The position numbers and the translations under genes were made by a program. Source: Byssochlamys sp. IMV 00236 (taxonomy: Eukaryota > Ascomycota > Eurotiomycetes > Eurotiales > Thermoascaceae). Taken from it: 64,000 nucleotides of DNA. The notes under the pieces were generated by a model. The model did no database searches. It had not been told where the DNA came from and saw nothing but the letters and a program-made list of their open reading frames with translations. Shown piece after piece: positions 23,999 to 36,572 of this stretch (position 1 is its first letter; each line of letters opens with the position of its first letter). The stretch is from positions 115,353-179,352 of the forward strand of contig MSJH02000793.1 in assembly GCA_001931875.2 (NCBI GenBank). Reading direction: 5' to 3'.

Positions 23999-25135
23999 AT
24001 GCCCAGATTTCAGACTTACTTCTTCTGCTTGTCTCTGACCGTTCTGGTCTTCTCCCCACTGGCAATAGCCGTAGTGGACAAATGGACTCCAGCCGGGTTC
24101 AACTGGTCCGCCGTCGACCCCGGTCCCAAGGAGAGCTGGAATGGTCTGTATCAGAATCTCAGCGACCCGTCTGTGGCTGTCAGTAAAGAAGTCATGGCCT
24201 TGGGGCATGTGCGCACGGCATCTGATGGCTCAACGGCGTTGGCTATTCCTTTCTTTCTCGGCCTCGCTTGGCAGGCGTTCAACCTTGTCCTCACCGGTGC
24301 TGGGCTGGCCGGGGCAATCGTATCCTGTCAACAGAGCGAAGGTTCACCTGAAAACATCTTTTTTTGTGTCACAGGCTTATTGAGCACGCTCGTTGGCATC
24401 GGCGGCGCGGCTTCAGCGGCCAAGACCTATGCCCAATCCCGCGGTTACTTGGGCGTCGCGGCGAATGCGTGGTCAAACTCGGGTCTCGAAAGCATTGCAT
24501 TGGATGTTTTCAGAAAGCGCGATCTTCTCACTCCTGAATTGAAGATCGCGCAGCATGCCCATAACCATTTTGTCCATACCGCCATCCGTAGTCTGGCCGT
24601 GGATGGCAGCGTGGAATTTGTGGGATACGCCGAGGACACTCATCGGCTGGCGCGCCGTACGTCGAGCGAACACCCGTTCGCCCCCATGTTTCGCTTCAAT
24701 CACACCAAGCACGGTGCGATAGAGGTCACCTCGCGCGATCTGGGGGAGGCCAATGGGGGCATGCACTTCACTGTCTCCTATGCAGGTCATCCGGCGCATC
24801 ATGCCGCTAGCACAAAGCGCGACGAGTATTTCCAGCATGAACGGCTCAACACCGATCTCTTCGAGGGACGCTTCGACTCTGGGGCATCTAACGCTGACCC
24901 AGCAACCATTTCCTTTGATGCAGCTGGTGCCTTCGACCAGATCGAGTCATCCGTGGAGTGCTACACGGACGGCAGTTGGCCGGATGGGAACGTATTGTCT
25001 GTGCAGATGTATGATCAGGCCAACCAAGCGACTTTTGGATTTGCCTCAATTGGTATCTTCGCAGATAATAGCGTCGATTCCGGCCTTGAAGGATTCGAAC
25101 CTTCAGGTATGCCGCTGGCTTCGCCGTCGTGTTAA
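23999..25135 (+). CDS. Secreted protein with dibasic (Kex2-like) sites, function unknown
   Basis: Single-exon gene of 378 residues; I do not recognise its family. Residues 1-24 form a good signal peptide (hydrophobic core, then Ala-x-Ala). Two strongly hydrophobic segments follow at about 79-109 and 119-141, rich in Gly/Ala and each holding a Cys (110, 123). The C-terminal half is soluble and His-rich, with dibasic motifs FRKR (171-174), LARR (217-220) and STKR (271-274), the second and third followed by Ser/Thr- or Asp-rich sequence. Only two more Cys follow, at 321 and the very C-terminus (378). Signal peptide, hydrophobic hairpin and dibasic sites recall Kex2-processed fungal precursors, including killer-type preproteins. 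This is an architectural resemblance, not shown homology. Codon use is GC-rich and typical of an expressed gene. Confidence 0.8.
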   Translation: MPRFQTYFFCLSLTVLVFSPLAIAVVDKWTPAGFNWSAVDPGPKESWNGLYQNLSDPSVAVSKEVMALGHVRTASDGSTALAIPFFLGLAWQAFNLVLTGAGLAGAIVSCQQSEGSPENIFFCVTGLLSTLVGIGGAASAAKTYAQSRGYLGVAANAWSNSGLESIALDVFRKRDLLTPELKIAQHAHNHFVHTAIRSLAVDGSVEFVGYAEDTHRLARRTSSEHPFAPMFRFNHTKHGAIEVTSRDLGEANGGMHFTVSYAGHPAHHAASTKRDEYFQHERLNTDLFEGRFDSGASNADPATISFDAAGAFDQIESSVECYTDGSWPDGNVLSVQMYDQANQATFGFASIGIFADNSVDSGLEGFEPSGMPLASPSC

Positions 25136-25803
25136 ACCTTTTCTCCACTTTCTGTTTGGCGATTGGTTCCACATGGCCTGAGAAACGAAGGATAGGCGAG
25201 AAGGATTGTTGCTGTCGGTAGAAGAAGAGAGATGAGGGGAAAGAAGCTGAAAGAGGGGTTTGGCAAGGGTTATAGTTGTGTTAAAGCCAAGTGGAATACG
25301 CACTTTTGAGAGAATCCGACGATCTTCACCTGGTCATTAATTGATCTACTGAATTAATGCCAGAAATACTCGAGATGTAGTAAAGGTAGGGTGCTAAAGG
25401 TAGTTTATGTAGTCTTCAACATATTGATGCAGAGTTCTATTGGCTTGTTAACGACTTGACTATAATCTGACTCATAACATGGATTGACGCCAATGGGGGC
25501 CAGATGTGGGAATTACCCGAATCCGGGGCACAGTATAGAGTATGTCGGACGTACAAAGTAGACTTAGTGTTATCCCCTAAATCATTATCATCAGAGTTCT
25601 TTGTCCTATTATCACAGGGCAGTTGTATTCAGCTCGCACATCATACATAAGTTAGGTCACGAGGTGCACTCAGCCTCACCAGCTTCCAACTGTCTTCTGC
25701 AACTTATATACTTATTCTATCTAATTCACCTTCTTCTTCAGGCTCAGCCGCACTTGATGAATGGCCAAACTAGCAAATTCTACTATTATACTCCCAAATC
25801 ACC
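25136..25803. other. Intergenic stretch
   Basis: 3' flank of the secreted-protein gene and putative promoter of the small membrane protein. The last ~100 bases contain TATATA-like and CTTCTTCA pyrimidine motifs often seen near fungal transcription starts. No gene is seen. Confidence 0.5.
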
Positions 25804-26145
25804 ATGCCACAAACATACTACCGCCGACTTATTCCGTTGCGATTATTCTTCGCTGTCGTCTTTATACTGACCGTACTCTATATAATTGCATTCTTTGTTT
25901 GGGACAGATCAAAGCCCTATGCCTGGATAATTCTCGGCATTGATATCTTCATCTGCCTAGTCGGTTGTCTGCTGGATCCTCAGACAGCAATCACATCGGT
26001 TGGCACACTGGATGACGGCACTATAGTCCGCATAAGGCGGCCTCTCATCGGATTTCGACACTTGGAGAGTCGCGTAGGTCTCACTGGCGGGTATGAAGTG
26101 AGACCGGATGGATGGCGGCATGAAGAAGCTCTGATTCGTATTTGA
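25804..26145 (+). CDS. Small putative membrane protein
   Basis: I do not recognise this 113-residue product. The ATG sits in a good context (ATCACCATGCC). Two hydrophobic segments, at about residues 11-32 and 37-56, are separated by a short charged turn (DRSKPY), suggesting a hairpin of two membrane helices. The C-terminal ~55 residues are hydrophilic and basic (RIRRP, LESRVG, GYEVRPDG). No intron is needed, though a further exon cannot be ruled out. The upstream sequence looks like a fungal promoter. The protein is short and without known relatives to me, so it could be a chance open frame, but the ATG context and the membrane pattern favour a real gene. Confidence 0.42.
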   Translation: MPQTYYRRLIPLRLFFAVVFILTVLYIIAFFVWDRSKPYAWIILGIDIFICLVGCLLDPQTAITSVGTLDDGTIVRIRRPLIGFRHLESRVGLTGGYEVRPDGWRHEEALIRI

Positions 26146-27509
26146 GAACAGGATGGAGGTTTTTCCATCTGTGTATAGGTGAGATATCTCCCATCCCTGT
26201 TTGATTAGGTACGCAGTAGAATAATTATCGTCCCTTTGTTCAGTCACAGAAATATCTCTGAGATTAAATGCAATTAAGGAAATTCCAATGATCCTGGGCT
26301 TATCAGCATACAAATCCTCGAATGCGACCCAAGTCTTCGAATAATATCAAGGATCGCAATAGCAAAAAAGGTAGACAGCATTGTCAGTGTGGGCGAGTGT
26401 CCAAGGCGTGTCACTCAAATATTTCGACATGACATTCTTTCCAGAGCAGAGTCGAATTCTCTCTCTGACGTTATTTCTTTTTCTTTTCTTTTTGACCATT
26501 AGAATTACACTCTGCAATGAAATAGGCCTACTACTGGCGTAGACTCTATTAGCTTTATCGCCTTGTTCGTTGTCACTAGAGCAAAGCACATCCAGTGACA
26601 TACCATAGGCTATCTCTATCAGGGTTTCAGACTAGCTTTTCTCTTCCCCTTCCCCAAATCAATAGTTGATGACCGCTACAACGAGAACTCACCTTGCTCT
26701 AAACCATGCATTCTTCGTAGGAAGGGGGGCTGAGATGTCACGATTCTTCCTATCAAAATATTCTTCTTTTCTTCTTTTGATGTTAATTCGACACTCTAGT
26801 CTGGGAGTTGATCTGAGATAGGTCATGATTATTACTCCTTGAAACCAAGCGAGGTCGTGTTGTCGCCAGTCAAGATGTCCTATAGTTTCCAGGACTGAAC
26901 ATGCGTGTACTCGAGAATTGGACATATGCCCGAGTTAATTAGTGAAGACACCGATCGATGGCAAGAGAAGAGTGCCCTCCACCAATGGTTTGTTGGATCC
27001 CATGTACTAGTACGGTTCTTTCAAGGCAGGGAGCCAGAGACAGTCCCAGCTCAACAATACATGTACCAGGCAGTCGGTCTTCTGTGAGCCCTGTACTATG
27101 GACAGGAGGGTATGCTGCATCTCTTTGTCTTATGATTTCATTTTTGGCTGATTGGCCATCTAATATGTAGCGATCAGATTGCTTCCCCGAGATGATCCAC
27201 TGCCAGCGATGTTATAAGATATACAATACGCTGAAGATGGCAAGACCAGACTTCTCTCTGGTACTTTATGTATAAACCACCCAAAATCCCAAAGACCTCC
27301 TAACTATAAGCTCCATACCCAAAGTCTATAAGATGCTTGCTGATAGCATCGGGCTCAATTAATTCGAAACGCCGTACAGTCGGGGGAAATATGCATGCAA
27401 ATCTAAATATCATTTACACGACACGGAGACTGGGAATTGCTGACCAAATCTGGGTGTGATGATTTGCGTAGCGGCAATTGGACCGCTCGATCTGAGTTAG
27501 AAGCGCGGG
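26146..27509. other. Intergenic stretch between the small membrane protein and mannosidase genes
   Basis: About 1.4 kb with no gene that I can support. Short open frames lack domains. The end next to 27510 is the 3' flank of the minus-strand mannosidase gene. Confidence 0.6.
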
Positions 27510-29647
27510 TTAAGCGCTTGGCGATGGGCGCTTGAACGGGTGCGCTTCCGTATTACTATTTAGGAAAAATTGAACGGTTAGTCTAAGATCTGTCTCCGTA
27601 CCTGGTGGCATCGTTGTTGTTGGGTGGGGGATCCATAGGCCGCGCGGAAGCCTACGCGTCTTCGGGGCCAAGGCCTATATAATAGTAAGACCACGAGTCG
27701 GGAGATCAACTTACAGGACATATTCGTCCAAACTGACAACGTCTGGCTCGGAGAAAACGAGGTAGAAATACTTCAGCGTCTCTGCAAGCCAGAAGCTCTC
27801 CATCTTATCCGACTTCCCGGTCTGGCGGGAACGGACATCAGTGATGCCAGCATTCGCGATGTCCGTCTTGGAGAGGTTGTCGATGCTCTGGAACATCCGC
27901 CATGCAGCGTCTTGATATTTCTTGTCGCCAGTGATCCGGTACATAATGAAGACAGACTCGATCGCCTCCGGCCTACGTCACTTTATTAGCTTGTGGACTC
28001 CAAGGGGAAAATAGCCTCCCATGGGTGTTCTGACGGGAGCCTGCACTGCTACATGAGACTTACCTCAAGATGTATCGACTATCTTTGACTTCCGTGATTC
28101 CAGGCTGGAGGCCGTGTTCCTCAATCAGCTTCTTGGCTTCCACTGCAGCTTCCTCGTCCGACTCGGTGCCGCCGAAACTGAAGTGCCGGCGGATGTCATG
28201 GTACCATTTCATTTCGTCCCAATCGCAATCCTCCTTGTGGCTGCAGACGGAGGTATAGAAAATTTCAGGCATCAGGCCCGTAGGCATCGAATCATAGGCC
28301 CAGATACAGCCGTCTGTCAATTTCCGTGCTGTGGCAAGCTCCTCAGGGCGATCGAAGATTCGCGCTCCGATACCGACCATGCCACCAATGAAGCATGTGA
28401 GATGTTGAGCTTGAGGCTCCAGCCCGATTCTGGTCGAAACGCTAACTTGTGTATTTCCAGCTATGAGAACGTCTTCGCCATTCTTCGTCATGGGACGGTA
28501 GAGCAACTTGTTGCTGATCTGGTCCATGGCGGTTTGGTACATATTTTTGTACTGCTGCAAACGGCCTCCCAGGAGTAAATATTCCTTAGGGAGATATTCA
28601 TACGTGGAATCAGCCATTCCACCAATGGTGAAGCGGCGATCGGAGAAGTCGAGATGTTGCGCATCTACCATGACAGGCCACAGGCCGGGAAGTCTGGTCG
28701 TTTTCTGGTGGTCTTCTAGGACATTCGTGACTCTCTGGACGGCATCAAAGAACTTCGGATCACCGGTGAGTTGCGTAAGACGGGTGAACTCCATGCTCAG
28801 CGAGCCCAGCTCTGCAAGCAACGTGTTGCGGCTAGGCCTGATATCCAAACCTACTGCGGACCTAGAGATTGGTCAACATTATGTCGTCTCACTTTGTGCG
28901 AAGCTTCGCCGTCTCCTCCTCGCCAACCGTGTGCAGTTCTCACCTCATCCAGTCCCAGCGACTCTGCGGCATTCTATTTGGAGTATCGAAGGCCTTGTAC
29001 AACATTTCACCCAGCTGCTGGGCCTTCTGCAATAAGATCGGGTGCTTTCCTCCACTGAGATCGTATGCGCCGAGGAATCCTCCTACATAGCGAATGGTGG
29101 TTTCGAAGACGTTGAGCTGGGTGTCTTGCGTGGTCGTAAAATCGATCTTATCGAGTGCTGCCAGAGCCTGCTCGAAATCGTCGTCCAACCCCATAATAAT
29201 CAGCGAGTCAAGTGTGTCGACTAGCGTCGCCGCCCATCCACTGAAGGTGTTCCTCCAGAGACCTGTTATGGGAACCAGCTCGTCCTTCAACCAGGCATGC
29301 TCCTTGTATCCATTCCAGGCGTGTTGGAACGCCTTCTTTACGGCGGCCTGTCTGTGCTCCCGCTCCTTGCGGTCAGCTGCACTTTCGCGAGGGAAGTCGT
29401 ACTGGATCTTGGGGATCGCAGGCGCATTTCCAGTCGGGAGAGGGATGTAGGAGGAGACGGGGTAATTATCCGGGTGATGCTTCCAGTGGACGGTCTCCTC
29501 TACGATAGGATCGGTTTTGGTGGACTGTGCCTCGACTTTTTCCGTATTGGAAACGTCCGCACCAGGCGGTAGACGATGGAAGAGGATGTAAACAAGAAAT
29601 ATCAACACGAATGTGGCTATAACCACATTCTTGCGAACGAACAACAT
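27510..29647 (-). CDS. Mannosyl-oligosaccharide alpha-1,2-mannosidase (GH47, class I)
   Basis: Trims alpha-1,2-linked mannose from N-glycans in the ER or Golgi lumen; calcium-dependent and inverting. Four exons on minus: 29647-28944, 28861-28064, 27972-27715 and 27555-27510, giving 601 residues. The last exon is only 46 bases. It is required because it encodes the conserved NTEAHPF end, whose Thr binds the active-site calcium in this family; reading through the donor gives a false early stop. The N-terminus is a type II membrane anchor (hydrophobic residues ~8-24) followed by a stem. GH47 motifs visible include GWAATLVDTLDSL, FETTIRYVGGFL, HLTCFIGGM and LRPEAIESVF, which carry the family's acidic catalytic residues. 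The anchor and stem suggest Golgi, but I cannot separate ER from Golgi with certainty. It diverges from MED20. Confidence 0.96.
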
Positions 29648-30733
29648 GGCTCAGTGGAACTGCCCTGAAAGAATATATTCTATAGATTCAATTCACGAGT
29701 AACTGTTATGAAGTGAGTGAAAGGCTTCAAGAGCATATGGATAAAAGAGCGTATGTGAGAGATTCAATGCAGAATGCCTGGAATACACATCCGACAGGCA
29801 AAAAACGCGACGATGGTGGCTGTCTACAGACAGACATGCCACTTTTTCAAGAAGACAAAACACAAATAGGGGGGAAATGACAATGATAGTAGAAGCCAGA
29901 ATGATAAGCAAAACAGGACGCAATGTCCATTTCTCCAAGCCACCACAGTATTATTCCCCATGGGAGCGGACGTGCCTGTTGGTGGGAGGAGCGTTGTCTC
30001 AGTATCCCGCGATCAGCGCCCAGACTCTCCACTGTTTGCGCGTGTCACGGCCTGTTCTGGACAGATTCTCCCGTTTCTTGCCTCGCCCGGAGTCCACTCG
30101 CGGCTTGGCGCTGAGGCGGCCAACTCTACGATCGTCTTTTGTTCCGACTCTGGGGAGACGGCAAAACACGAGCACTGGGCAACGCTGGAGATATCGAGGG
30201 TCAATGCGACTGATAGACGGATCTATCTATAGGTATTGATTGAAAGCATCGACTCACCGCGCAAAGTGGTGTGTTGCTGTTGCCCAACATTCACTCTTGA
30301 CTATATACGTTTCATGATTGCCAGGATTTCAAGCGACCATATCTACACATCTGCTTGATTCGAAGATATACTGTTGCTTGTCTCTATATATATCTGCGGT
30401 TCTATAACTGTTGCCTGGAATATCTGTCTGACAATCTTTGGCCAAAGCAGAACGCTATATTGTCACTGTGCCGTGGTTCACTATACCTCTCTACTATTCC
30501 CAGTTGATATGTCATACTTGTCTGCCTACTGTCATACTGCCTAGAGTCATACTGCTTTGCCTTGTCTTTATACCAATTGCTTGAATTTGCTATTATACAT
30601 CGATCTGAGTTGGTTACGTGCCTTTTCTTTCTGTCAGCGGCCTTTGCTTCCAGGGCCCCTTTGGAACGGTTATACGTCTTATCTTGGCCTTATACTAGAA
30701 TCAACCCCTTAGCTGGGTTAACCCAATATCAAA
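29648..30733. other. Divergent promoter region of mannosidase and MED20
   Basis: About 1.1 kb between two head-to-head housekeeping genes, probably holding both promoters and leaders. No coding frame with a recognisable domain is seen on either strand. Confidence 0.65.
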
Positions 30734-31851
30734 ATGACCATCACAGGGTATGGCTCCTTCCCTGCGTCCGTCTTCATACTACGATCATGTTTCTGAGCAA
30801 TTCAACTAACCATCGCTACAGGGTTTTCTTTATCCCCTCGAACCCCAATGCTCCCAGCGCTCTTCCAATACTGACGGAGCGTCTGCGCTCCGTCTTCGCA
30901 GAGGAGCCTATCCCTATAGGCCGCTGGGCCCTGGAACACAAACTGATGCGTGACACGCCTTCCTGTCTACCAGCTTCAGCCCACGCTCCAAACCCCGTTC
31001 CGAAACCGAAATATATGCAATTTCTCTCCCTCACCCACTACCCGAATCACGGATTCATATATGCTTCCGAAGCAACGGATCTACCTCAGGTATCTGCTGC
31101 AGCAGGCGGAAGTCACAGACAGGCTCCTTTGCCGGGGACGATATCTGCTGCAGCTGGGCCGCCACAAGCGCAAGCGCAATCACCGACAGCCGCAGCAGGA
31201 GGCGCTACGCCGTCATCCAACGCATCCCAGTCCGGCATGATAATGCGTACTGTCCCTCTCTCTTCCTATGGTCCGCTCTTCCAGCATTTCATGCGCGCCT
31301 GCGAACCTTTCTGGAACCATCGACACACCGTCACCGTCCCAGCTGGGGTCGTCTACGACATCGGTGATTTTCGCCTCCGCATAGGTGATGTACGGCAGAC
31401 ATTTCCCCAAGCACGAGCACGCGGCACAGTCGTGGAGGTGGAATGGAAAGGTCCATCACCATTAACCTCCTCCTCCTCATCCTCCTCATCCCCTACCAAC
31501 TTCAACGAAGACGCCTCCTCCGATTCCGGCATCGACGTCACGACAGAAACGCTCGATGACTCCGAAATCGACGCCGAATATGCTCTCGTAGCGCAGCTCA
31601 TCCGAGATTTCTGGTCCCAGCTAGGCATCGAAGGGGCCAGAGAAGCCATTCTCGTCCCTGACGTGGGCAAGGAAATCAAAGAACAGCACCGCAGGCGCAG
31701 AGCTGGTGAGAACTTGAAAAGAAAGAAACCCCGCACCCACGACGACGACGAAGAAGGATGGGGATGGTGGGATATAGAAGAGGATAAGAACCCGGATGCA
31801 GGTGTCGATCTGGCGAGGCAGTATATGGAGATATACAGGTTCAATCGATGA
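30734..31851 (+). CDS. srb2: Mediator complex subunit 20 (MED20/Srb2)
   Basis: Subunit of the Mediator head module, which links gene-specific activators to RNA polymerase II. Two exons: 30734-30747 (only 14 bases, MTITG) and 30822-31851, with a 74-bp phase-2 intron. The joined start MTITGVFFIPSN is typical of fungal MED20, so the long open frame reaching upstream of the acceptor is not the true start. Product: 347 residues. Conserved segments are GRWALEHKLMRDT, MQFLSLTHYP, VVYDIGDFRLRIGDVRQ and a long helix YALVAQLIRDFWSQL. Low-complexity inserts (Ala/Gln-rich near 125-160, Ser-rich near 250) account for the length beyond the ~210 residues of yeast Srb2. The C-terminus has a basic/acidic linker and ends in ARQYMEIYRFNR. 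Confidence 0.94.
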
Positions 31852-32683
31852 CGTGGCTTTACCTTTTTCTTTCTTTCTTTTTTCTTTCTTTTTGTATTAG
31901 GTGGAAAATGTTGGAAGTTAAGAACTAAAGTACCATGTGGGACATTTCCTATATATACGGCTGGATTATTGTTGTTGTGTGAAGCGTTGTATGTATGTTG
32001 CATTTGCATAGCGAACTGTTGGTGCTTGCAGATTTAGAGAATAAAAAAAGGACATAATGTTTGCCTTCTCTGTGTACTTCCTGACCCTTTCTTCAGATAA
32101 CTGCGTAACAGCAGTGATGCATTTTGGAAGACCGCACGGATAAGCAAGAGTTCAACAGATGTTCTATCGATCGTTATCTATAAGATAAACCGTCAAAGCA
32201 GATCTCAGGAACAAATAATATCATTTGATTGCCCAGAATTTGCAAGTCATCTTTGGGTCATATCCATCATCTCCAACCGCGTCTGGCTACGAACGAGATC
32301 CAACGGGGCCCGATGGGAAACTGAGGAAAGATCACTGGGATAGGTTGAGAATTCGATAGACTTGGAACAACAGTATACGATCGGCCACTCAAGCGGGATT
32401 GACGAGGGTTCGTGCACAGGCAAGGAAAATAATTAAAGGGACCTTCTCTACTTCGCTACCGGCATCTCATAACACCCTCAACTGGCGGCCCACACACCGT
32501 CCATTTCCACTCTTTTCTCCCTCGCGAGACAAAACAGGAGCGATATACAAACCACGCTTGCACCATGAATCAACGGCTATGTAGCTTCGAAACGAAAACC
32601 CGGGTCCGGCCGAGAAAGGACGTTTTTACTGGATGCCACTGCCACGTTCCTGCAACGGAATCCAGATAGGGGTATTGGGAAGT
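31852..32683. other. Convergent intergenic stretch between MED20 and calmodulin
   Basis: 3' flanks of two convergent genes. A TTTC-rich tract lies at about 31863-31895. No gene is seen. Confidence 0.6.
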
Positions 32684-33622
<939 letters not shown>

Positions 33623-35228
33623 GGTGACGGTGTTGAGGTGAGTGCGATGCGAAAGAACAGGAGGAAGAGAAATCGAAATCGATACAGAACAGACAGGAAG
33701 ACCGTGGTGTGGGGGAGATTCAGGAGAAGCGAAGTGGTGACGGTCAAGGCTTAAGGGGACGCCAGATGGAGATGAAGCCTGAGAAGGGGTCGCTTGTGGA
33801 AAAACGTGACCGCGATTGGCCTTGGTCTCCAGCTTGTCTGGCCGAAACTTCACGCCAGAGCGGATCGGACCAGACAAAGCTGACGATGACGACGCCCTAG
33901 CCACAGGGCAAAAGCCATTCCAGTGTTCCCTGGATAGGGCTCTTGTTACGGAGTTCCAAGATCCAGATTAGCCGTCGTTCTGCCGTCGATCGTTGTGGTG
34001 TATACCATATTCCTACTCTCTATCACTGCGCTACCTTCTAGGGACCCAGAGCACCAGCCTTGTTGACGCCTACAACGCCTGCAGGGCCTGCCAGAAGCCC
34101 CAGTTGACAACTGTGGCTGTTATGTGCAGTGGAGCAAACCTAAGCGGATATCAGATCTGAACGGCTCTGCCCAGTCTTGAATATCTCACTACCGCTGCTA
34201 GCTTGCTGCACCGGATCCTCATCCTCACCCTGTTTGGGTTGATATGCGCTGTCACCAGGTGTCAAGTCCTTACATATGCAGAAACCTATCGCGCACTTTC
34301 TCCTTGGCTTCTGCGACGTCTAGAACACTACAAAGAGTACACTGGCTGGATGCGCGATAGCTAGATCCATCGTAAGTTAGCTACCTGGATTCTTCAGAGA
34401 TTCGATGATGATAGTTAATAATGCGCCCTAGATAGTTAGTTATAAGAGCCGCTAGATCAGATAAATAAAATAATACACTGTAATAAGATGGCTTTTCGAA
34501 TATTGCACTAGAACCCCCCTGTTCCATAAATGGATGAAGCATAGCAACGAGATTGCCGAAGAAACACCCCAGAGTTTGCCATTTATTGCCCAGCAAATAG
34601 TGTACGGAGTATAGATAGTATTTAAGCCAAATATAGGCATCCGTGCTGGCGCGCCTATTCTAAGTTTATCCTTTCTAGTTTCCCCTTAATAAAACAAATA
34701 TTGGAGTTTTCGAGAGGATGTCTGCTCTAGAAGGAATGATGACAACATGGCTCAACTAGCCACAATACTATGCCTCAAGAGTCACGGGCTAGCAGATCAT
34801 TAGGGCGCAACTCATCGAAAGGCAACAGTTAGGGTTTAATCTTCTAAGAATGGCCATTGTTGTTGTTGATAATTCTGCCAATCTGTCAAGTTCCAGGATC
34901 ACGGATAGCCAAGTCGCTCTAACCAAAAGCGGATGACGACCAAGTTGCCCCGGGTTCAAGAGCTGGACTTCACATGGCGCGGACCGGAGATTGACTGATT
35001 GATACAATACTTTGTCGATACACACAGGAACTGGTTCTGTGGCTGGCAGGATTGTTGACTGTCTCTTCCTGATTACTTACAAAAAGGAGAAAACATAACC
35101 TAATACACCGTGATCCTCTAATCCGGGATCTGGATTACGTCGATGATGATACGGTGATTGCGGAGCCGAGCTAGCATTCACGAACGCTTGCCGTATACCC
35201 TCCTCTTCCTTGTCGCATCACAATCACA
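33623..35228. other. Divergent region between calmodulin and Tlg2, with an AT-rich patch
   Basis: About 1.6 kb. The left ~300 bases are probably calmodulin promoter and leader. The middle (about 34370-34720) is AT-rich with no gene. The end next to 35229 is the Tlg2 promoter. A minus open frame near 34789-35025 has no domain I recognise. Confidence 0.55.
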
Positions 35229-36572
35229 ATGTGGCGGGACCGCACAAACCTGTGAGTGGCCTTGGAGATTTGACTTTTTTTTCGTGTTTGCGCCGTTCTA
35301 AGAGAATATAATCTACTAGCTACATATCGTATCGCCAGTCATTTGCGCATCACCCGACAAAGAAGCCACGTTTTCTGGGACCTCCCAATGGCTTCGACGA
35401 CAGAGCGTCTATATCGGAGGAGAGGCGCGGGCTGATCTCTAGTGGTATCGAAGATGACGGCGATGCAATTATCGAGATGGACCTCCTGCCGCCGCGCTGG
35501 ATCGATGTGCAGGATGAGGTCACGGAGCTGTTGGCCGATATCGCGCAGAAGTCTGCGCGACTAGATAAACTGCACCAGAAGCATCTATTACCAGGTTTCG
35601 GGGATGAGGAAGCTCGGAAGGAGGAAGAGAGCGTCATTGAGCAGTTGACGCAGGACATCACGCGCGGGTTTCACGAATGCCAGAAGGCCGTACACAGGAT
35701 CGAGAGGATGGTTCAGGAAGCGAGGCAGCAGGGAGGGGTGAGCAAGGGCGATGAAACAATGGCCAAGAATATCCAAATCTCTCTGGCAGCAAGAGTTCAG
35801 GAAGCTAGTGCAGGATTCAGAAAGAAACAGAGCACGTACTTGAAGAGTAGGGCGACCCCCGCGTTTTCTCAAGGATAACGCTTTTTTGCTAACGGTGCGC
35901 AGAGCTGCGAGGACTGGAAGGAATGGCTGCTCCCTTCGAGCGCGCCCCGACACCGATTCAAAATCCATATACAGACCCGTCACTGATGGAGTCTGATGCG
36001 GACAAGTCCTTTTCGCAATCCACTCTGCAGCAAACGTCGCAGAAGCTTGTGGGAGGACAGAATGATGCCGTCATAGCTCAGAGAGAACGCGAAATCAACG
36101 ATATTGCGAAAGGCATCATCGAGCTTTCGGACATATTCCGTGAACTACAGACCATGATCATCGACCAAGGCACCATGCTTGATCGAATAGACTATAATGT
36201 CGAGAGGATGGGCACAGAAGTAAAGGCAGCGGACAAGGAACTGAAAGTGGTATGTTCATACTCAATTGAATATTGACATATCGGTATCGTTGCTAATCAA
36301 ACCAGGCAACGAACTATCAACGCCGCACCACAAAACGCAAAATCCTACTCCTCCTTGTCCTCCTTGTAGTAGGCATGTTCATCCTCCTACTCGTCAAACC
36401 AAAACGACACGACTCCCCCGCACCGTCTCCGCCTGCTTCTGAAAATCCGCAATTGTCACGTCGAACCCTTCTAGCCTTCGACTCAGGGAAAACAATTCAT
36501 CATTGGAAACGACACCCTTCCATGAACCGACTCCTGAGAGACGTATGGAGTGACCCAGATATACGTTTCTAA
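35229..36572 (+). CDS. tlg2: t-SNARE syntaxin Tlg2 (syntaxin-16 type)
   Basis: Qa-SNARE of the trans-Golgi network and endosomes. Four exons: 35229-35251, 35320-35846, 35903-36249 and 36306-36572, giving 387 residues. The 23-base first exon was accepted because it yields MWRDRTNLYISYRQSF, a start typical of Tlg2 and syntaxin 16. Residues ~80-190 form the helical Habc-like region (WIDVQDEVTELL, followed by STYLKKLRGLEG across the second intron). The SNARE motif runs from about REREINDIAKG to KAADKEL, with the zero-layer Gln in DQGTMLDRID. A C-terminal membrane segment (ILLLLVLLVVGMFILLLV) follows a basic RRTTKRK stretch. Like yeast Tlg2 it has a luminal tail of about 60 residues after the membrane segment. 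Confidence 0.95.

Noticed and set aside
25086..25110. tRNA-like T-arm on the minus strand inside the secreted-protein gene (5-bp stem, TTCGAAT loop)
   Set aside because: No D-arm, anticodon arm or matching acceptor stem is found at the proper distance, and the bases are explained as coding sequence for LEGFEPSG.
34789..35025. Possible gene relic in the calmodulin-Tlg2 spacer
   Set aside because: No domain recognised; starts and ends fit a chance frame.
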